Part shown: positions 60,035 to 64,000 of the stretch, piece by piece | Numbering within the stretch: position 1 is the stretch's first letter | Layout of the letters: the number at the start of each line of letters is the position of its first letter | Translations under genes and position numbers: made by a program | The notes under the pieces: generated by a model | Database searches by the model: none | Told to the model about the DNA's origin: nothing | What the model saw: the letters and a program-made list of their open reading frames with translations, nothing else | Origin: Prochilodus magdalenae | Lineage: Eukaryota > Chordata > Actinopteri > Characiformes > Prochilodontidae | DNA: 64,000 nt | Direction: 5' to 3' | Assembly: GCA_024036415.1 (NCBI GenBank) | Contig: JAMWET010000624.1 | Coordinates: 422,501-486,500 of the forward strand

Positions 60035-60282
60035 ATATCGTCCTAAGAAAAACATGTATCTCCAAAATGGCAACTTTACAAGAGAGGCCAAAAACCTCAT
60101 TTAATTTGAATGGAAGTCATGGGAACCAGACGTCTTACCAAGCAGTTTTGGGCCGTTTCTGTTGGCCAATTCTTCATGAAATTTCCACACAGTGTAAAAA
60201 GAAGCTCATGTGATCAAATGAGGCCTAAAGTAAAAATCAACAAAAATGGAGATACATGTTCTTCTTTGGACAGCGAGGATAT
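60035..60282 (+). mobile_element. MITE with CGCTGTCC terminal inverted repeats
   Basis: The copy starts ATATCGTCCTAAGAAAAACA (the CGCTGTCC core has lost a few bases) and ends GGACAGCGAGGATAT. The interior matches 23099-23354 closely. It lies 95 bp from the donor of the ARHGAP15 exon at 60378. Confidence 0.88.
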
Positions 60283-60377
60283 CTTCTTTCTCAGACATGG
60301 CTGTTTTGGAACCCAGCAGCTTTTCCTCTATGGCTTCTATCGCTATTCTTTAAGAGTTGCTTTGTTCTTTCACAAAC

Positions 60378-60483
60378 CTCTGCAGATGATGGAACAGCAG
60401 CTTTATGGTGTTGTGGTTGGGTCTAGGGAGCTGATGGACCAGCTTCTTCAGCGCCTGGATCTTCTGCTTTGGCTCCTTAGTTT
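60378..60483 (-). CDS. arhgap15: ARHGAP15 penultimate coding exon, RhoGAP domain
   Basis: On the minus strand the exon encodes TKEPKQKIQALKKLVHQLPR followed by PNHNTIKLLFHHLQ and the first two bases of an Arg codon. The ALKKLVHQLPRPNHNTIKLLFHHL stretch, in pieces, is the RhoGAP helix pattern (x-L-P-x-x-N-x-x-x-(L/I)-x-x-L-x-x-H-L) and matches the ARHGAP15 family. The acceptor is a pyrimidine-rich TTTTCTTTTGCGCAG ending at 60484, read in reverse, and the donor is GTTTGT from 60377 downward. Joining to 47004 restores LQRVLTKSRQNL without a frameshift, so no exon is missing between them. The RhoGAP arginine finger and the PH domain are encoded further right, outside the window. A MITE ends 95 bp beyond the donor. 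Confidence 0.92.
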
Positions 60484-60849
60484 CTGCGCAAAAGAAAAGA
60501 TGGGAAGTATTACACTATGTTTTCAAATATGTTCTGGTTCACGTTACTAAGTGTGTTCTCTTAATTCCTTTACGCCTAAAATGTACAGAGAACACAACCG
60601 GTTCCTATTAACCTTGATTTTGTGTTCAGGGCAAGGATGTTCTGAGAAGTTCTCTATTATCCAGAACATCTGTGATACAGTCAGTCCTGAGTACACTTCA
60701 GGTAGCTTCTGGAACTGTGAGAACTTTCCAAGTCTATAAAATTGTCCAGAACTTTCTAGAACTCTGGAGAACTGTTTAGAACTTTCTAGAACTGTCTGGG
60801 ACAGTCCAGTAATCTACATAGTGGTACAAATACGGGTGTGTTGAAACAG

Positions 60850-61095
60850 CCGTACCAGTTGGCGCTCCAGCTGAGTGAGAGGATAGTGGATACGGAGCTA
60901 CAGATCATTTAGATCCAGCAGGTGCGTTCTGCTCCATCTGTGGACCAATTTATCAGGACCAGACTGAGAGAGTACTGGGTGAAAGCATCTGCGAAGATGT
61001 GCGAGGCCTACAAAGCATACTTTGGCATGCCCGTCGAGGGTCAAGACAAACCGTGGGCACCTCAGGTGCCAGCACTCCCAGAGAACTCTTGAAGG
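60850..61095 (+). pseudogene. Possible fragment of an unidentified protein or retroelement
   Basis: One plus-strand frame reads QLALQLSERIVDTELQII, a stop, then PSVDQFIRTRLREYWVKASA, KMCEAYKAYFGMPVEGQDKP and WAPQVPALPENS before a second stop. Its amino-acid make-up looks protein-like rather than random, with amphipathic helical patterns. I do not recognise the family, and an in-frame stop interrupts it. It could be a degraded retrotransposon piece or chance. Confidence 0.2.
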
Positions 61096-62428
61096 AGGTG
61101 AGTTGGACCATTGCGGCCTCTTTAGTATATATTATAACATTACCATATTAATTTACTGCCCTGTTTTAATATCTTAAAAATGACTAAGGAAGGTGTGACT
61201 CAAACTGTAGTGCCACCATCTGACTCATAAGCCTCTCAAACTTGAGTCAGTTCAAAATTCATTCAGTTTTTCTTCTCCTTGGCATGTAAGGCGTTGTTAA
61301 TCGAAGGCATTAACGTTTAACCAAGCTGTCTGGTTGGGAAACGTATATACATAGCCAAGCCCACTGTATCTCCTGCTGCAGATATTCCTAGGAGTGTACG
61401 ACAAATGATCATTATCCTAGCGCTTGGTGGGCACACGCTATAGATCCTCCACACAGAGGTTGGTTAATGGCTCTTAAGAGCCACTGGGCTTGTAACACTA
61501 GCCCTAAATGTTCACCTTTCGACCCCACCACTCCTGGCATGTCAGATGGCCAGTGACCTCATGAAAAACTCCCGAGGGAGGCCAACCTGTGCACCGACCA
61601 GGCTGCTCTAAACAAATGAGAGACCTTTGACCCTGTTGGCTGAATCTGCCATGTGCTCTGATTGTGCTTTGGTGGCTTTGTGTCTGTAACCGTGCTTTAT
61701 AGAAAAAGACTCGTGGCGTTCAGGCGTTCAGTACAAGACGGAAGTCGCACAGCCGGTGAAACGCTGGAGCGTTAAGGCTAATAAGTGTGTGCAGTTTAAT
61801 ATCTAATACCACTCCAGCATCAGTTTCGGTCAGGACATGTGATCCCTGAGCAGATGTTTGGGAACAGCTTTTCCTTGATGGGAAGTGCATGTATGTGCGT
61901 ACACAGGCATTCATAGCCACTTATGGCCAGGTCAGCCAGCCGTCTGCATCACGGTCACTGTTTTTCAGCTTAGCACCAACCCCTTTTTTTTTTTTTCTGC
62001 CGGTGAGGTGTTTCATATCTTTTATTCGGCAACAAAATTTCATTTGTCGGTCATTATTGTGATCCTGGCCTTTGCTGTGGTGATGCTGCAGAGGCTTGCA
62101 CTATGCAAATGAAGCCTCACAGTCTTAGAAGCTGTCTGGTTCTTATAGTCCTGGCCAGCCCAAACACACACAGTGATACTGTGGTCTGGACTAGAGGTCT
62201 GTTTTCCCATGTGACTGTACCACAATGTCCTGCGGCACCAGACGAAATTTCTATGTCATGTGGGAGGAATACAAAGTATACATGTAGAAACATCCTACAA
62301 TGAATTCTAATCTTGGGGGGTGACTGGACTCTATCCCATCCCCTGGACAGGCCGCCAGTCCATCACAGGGCAGCTGATTGCACACGAGCTGCATTATTGA
62401 GCTACAGAAGTGGGGATGTTTAGACGGT

Positions 62429-62533
62429 CAGTCAGCTTCAGCTGTGGACACTAATCTATAGAAAGACCACTCCACCACAGTTATGCCCACTAATGGTCAA
62501 CCTGACATATGGGTGCCCTGATATTCAGTTCTG
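62429..62533 (+). repeat. Dispersed repeat F, copy 2
   Basis: Aligns to 45127-45231 over about 105 bp with roughly 70% identity by eye; both copies are in the same orientation. Confidence 0.55.
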
Positions 62534-63621
62534 AGCTTTGGCGAGAGCAGGGCGAGCAAGATTCCAAAATCAGCCATGTGTAGACCCCCTGTCAGGGATC
62601 CGGGGTGGTCAGTCCATGGTCCTGAGAACCCCAGCAGACAGTCTTATCCAGAGCTACATACAGTTTGCACTGACACGGGTAGATGAAGGTAGCAGGCCAA
62701 GGACTTGTTGGTATAGTGTTGGGTGCTTGCTCCGACAAGGGTACTAGCCTGGAGGTGGTACCCACTAGACCATATCTACCACTAGTAGTGAGCTTGGGTG
62801 ACCTCAGTCATCATCGTTTAGTCAGAGACACTGATCAGCTTCCACTGATCCTTCACCAGAGTCGTCTGTCCCTGCTACACACATCCTTTCCAACCCATAG
62901 CATTGGGGTGTCGTCTCACAGCAGAGGGATGGACAGAACACCTGTAGGACATTGAGATCTGAAGCTTGATGAAGAGTGGAGCCTGATGTCCATCAATATT
63001 CGAACCACTGTTACCTGAAATCAGCGTAAAACCACACGTGCTCTGGTAAATGCACATTAGTGACGGCGGGCCAGGCGATATTCGTTCATGCTCTTCAACA
63101 CCATGGAAAAGAGCTGGCAGTGATCATGGCTCTGGTCTACTGTACTGCCCAGGATGCCCCCTGGGCACTAATGGAGCAGATGTCTGCGTGTATTCACCGT
63201 GCTGGCACGGCCGTGGCTAGCAGATGCCCCTGTCAGATGCCAGGTTTGCCAATTGAGCGCAGACAGGGAACATGTTCTAGGGCAGAGAGAGCGGCCCTGA
63301 CCCACTGCTATAGGTGGCAGTAGCAAACCGTCTGGGTTGTGTAGTCATCGTCCTATGAAATTAGGATTGCTCGATTGATTATGAGGGTAAATTCAAATAT
63401 ACACCTTCTCCAGTCGGCAGACATGCTTCTATTACCGTGACAGATATTAATATACAATTTTGCCACTATGCAAATATTTGATATATTGAATTTCTTTTAA
63501 AGACTTAATTGTTTTTTTTCTTTCCCGTCATGTATTTTGGAATATGGTAAGAGATTTATGCAATTTTCCACTTATCCCATATGTTGCTGATCAGCCAAGA
63601 CAGGTTTGGTGTGTAGCTGTA

Positions 63622-63832
63622 GTTGGGGTAGCTCAGTGGGTAACACCACTACTCAGGGTGCCACCTCTACGTGTGGGAGACTGGGGTTCAAATCCCAGTC
63701 TGGGTGGCTATGCTGAGCTACACCAATAAGAGTCCTTGGGCAAGACTCCTAACACTACGTTGGCCTACCTGTAATCATTAACCTTGTAAGTTGCTCTGGA
63801 TAAGAGCGTCAGCTAAATGTAGATGTAGCTTT
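63622..63832 (+). mobile_element. tRNA-derived SINE with L2-type tail (best-preserved copy)
   Basis: The A box is in GGGGTAGCTCAGTGGGTAAC and the B box GGTTCAAATCC at 63685-63695. The body CTGAGCTACACCAATAAGAG + TCCTTGGGCAAGACTCCTAA and the tail TTGCTCTGGATAAGAGCGTC + AGCTAAATG match the other three copies. It is not a functional tRNA gene: the acceptor and anticodon stems do not pair. Confidence 0.93.
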
Positions 63833-64000
63833 TTTAGCTTAGCTACAAGGCTAACATTGCTAACCAACACTAGAACCCAACAGTCATCCGAATCTTTTCC
63901 ATGAATGCATGGCTAAAGCTTTTCCTAACCAACTTTCTGAGCTACTTCCTGCTCTTTATGAAGGATTTCCAGACTGGAGGAGTTTGGGAGCTATGGAATA

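Larger units (their letters stand above)
60484..63621. other. ARHGAP15 intron, mostly unrecognised
   Basis: Apart from repeat F (62429-62533), a common fish repeat piece (GGACAGGCCGCCAGTCCATC at 62345-62364) and the possible fragment at 60850, no exon or element is recognised. Upstream ARHGAP15 exons are not found here. Confidence 0.4.

Noticed and set aside
60110..60550. Plus-strand frame of 146 codons
   Set aside because: It starts in the MITE and runs antisense through the ARHGAP15 exon, so it is a shadow frame.
63060..63323. Plus-strand frame of 87 codons
   Set aside because: No domain or homologue is recognised, and it lies in the ARHGAP15 intron on the opposite strand without splice support.
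63622..63720. tRNA-like sequence with A and B boxes
   Set aside because: It is the head of a SINE: the same body and L2-type tail follow in four copies and the cloverleaf stems do not pair.

Overview
The window looks like genomic DNA from a bony fish, most likely an otophysan such as a characin or catfish relative. The evidence is vertebrate-style split genes with short exons in long introns, several Tc1/mariner-type transposon remnants, tRNA-derived SINEs ending in an L2-type LINE tail, and very abundant micro- and minisatellites. The order is not proven. There is no prokaryotic or viral gene organisation.

Two protein-coding genes are supported, arranged tail to tail. On the + strand, six exons (1213-30964) encode roughly the last 226 residues of GTDC1, now also called QTMAN, the GT4-type glycosyltransferase that mannosylates queuosine in tRNA. 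All splice phases join and the reading frame ends in TGA. On the - strand, the last two coding exons of ARHGAP15 (60378-60483 and 46821-47004) encode the C-terminal end of its RhoGAP domain. As I recall the human locus, ARHGAP15 and GTDC1 are also convergent neighbours beside ZEB2, so the order fits conserved vertebrate synteny. The 5' exons of both genes lie outside the window.

Layout: 1-1212 is GTDC1 intron with an ATCC-type microsatellite. 1390-19851 is an 18.5 kb intron holding several tandem arrays, Tc1-like remnants, an inverted-repeat foldback element, and an old tandem duplication of about 1-2 kb just upstream of the next exon, one copy of which has been invaded by a LINE/Tc1/SINE cluster. 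19852-30964 holds the remaining GTDC1 exons, separated by introns with minisatellites, a CT-rich tract and a perfect 81 bp palindrome. 30965-46820 is the 15.9 kb space between the genes, mostly repeats. 47005-60377 is an ARHGAP15 intron with a 2.6 kb minisatellite. 60484-64000 is further ARHGAP15 intron.

I found no new gene system. The most unusual signals are a six-copy CTAAT array lying where the branch point of a GTDC1 intron should be, the perfect 39-bp-arm palindrome, the duplicated intron block, and a locally noisy patch in the 34-bp minisatellite that may be a sequencing error.
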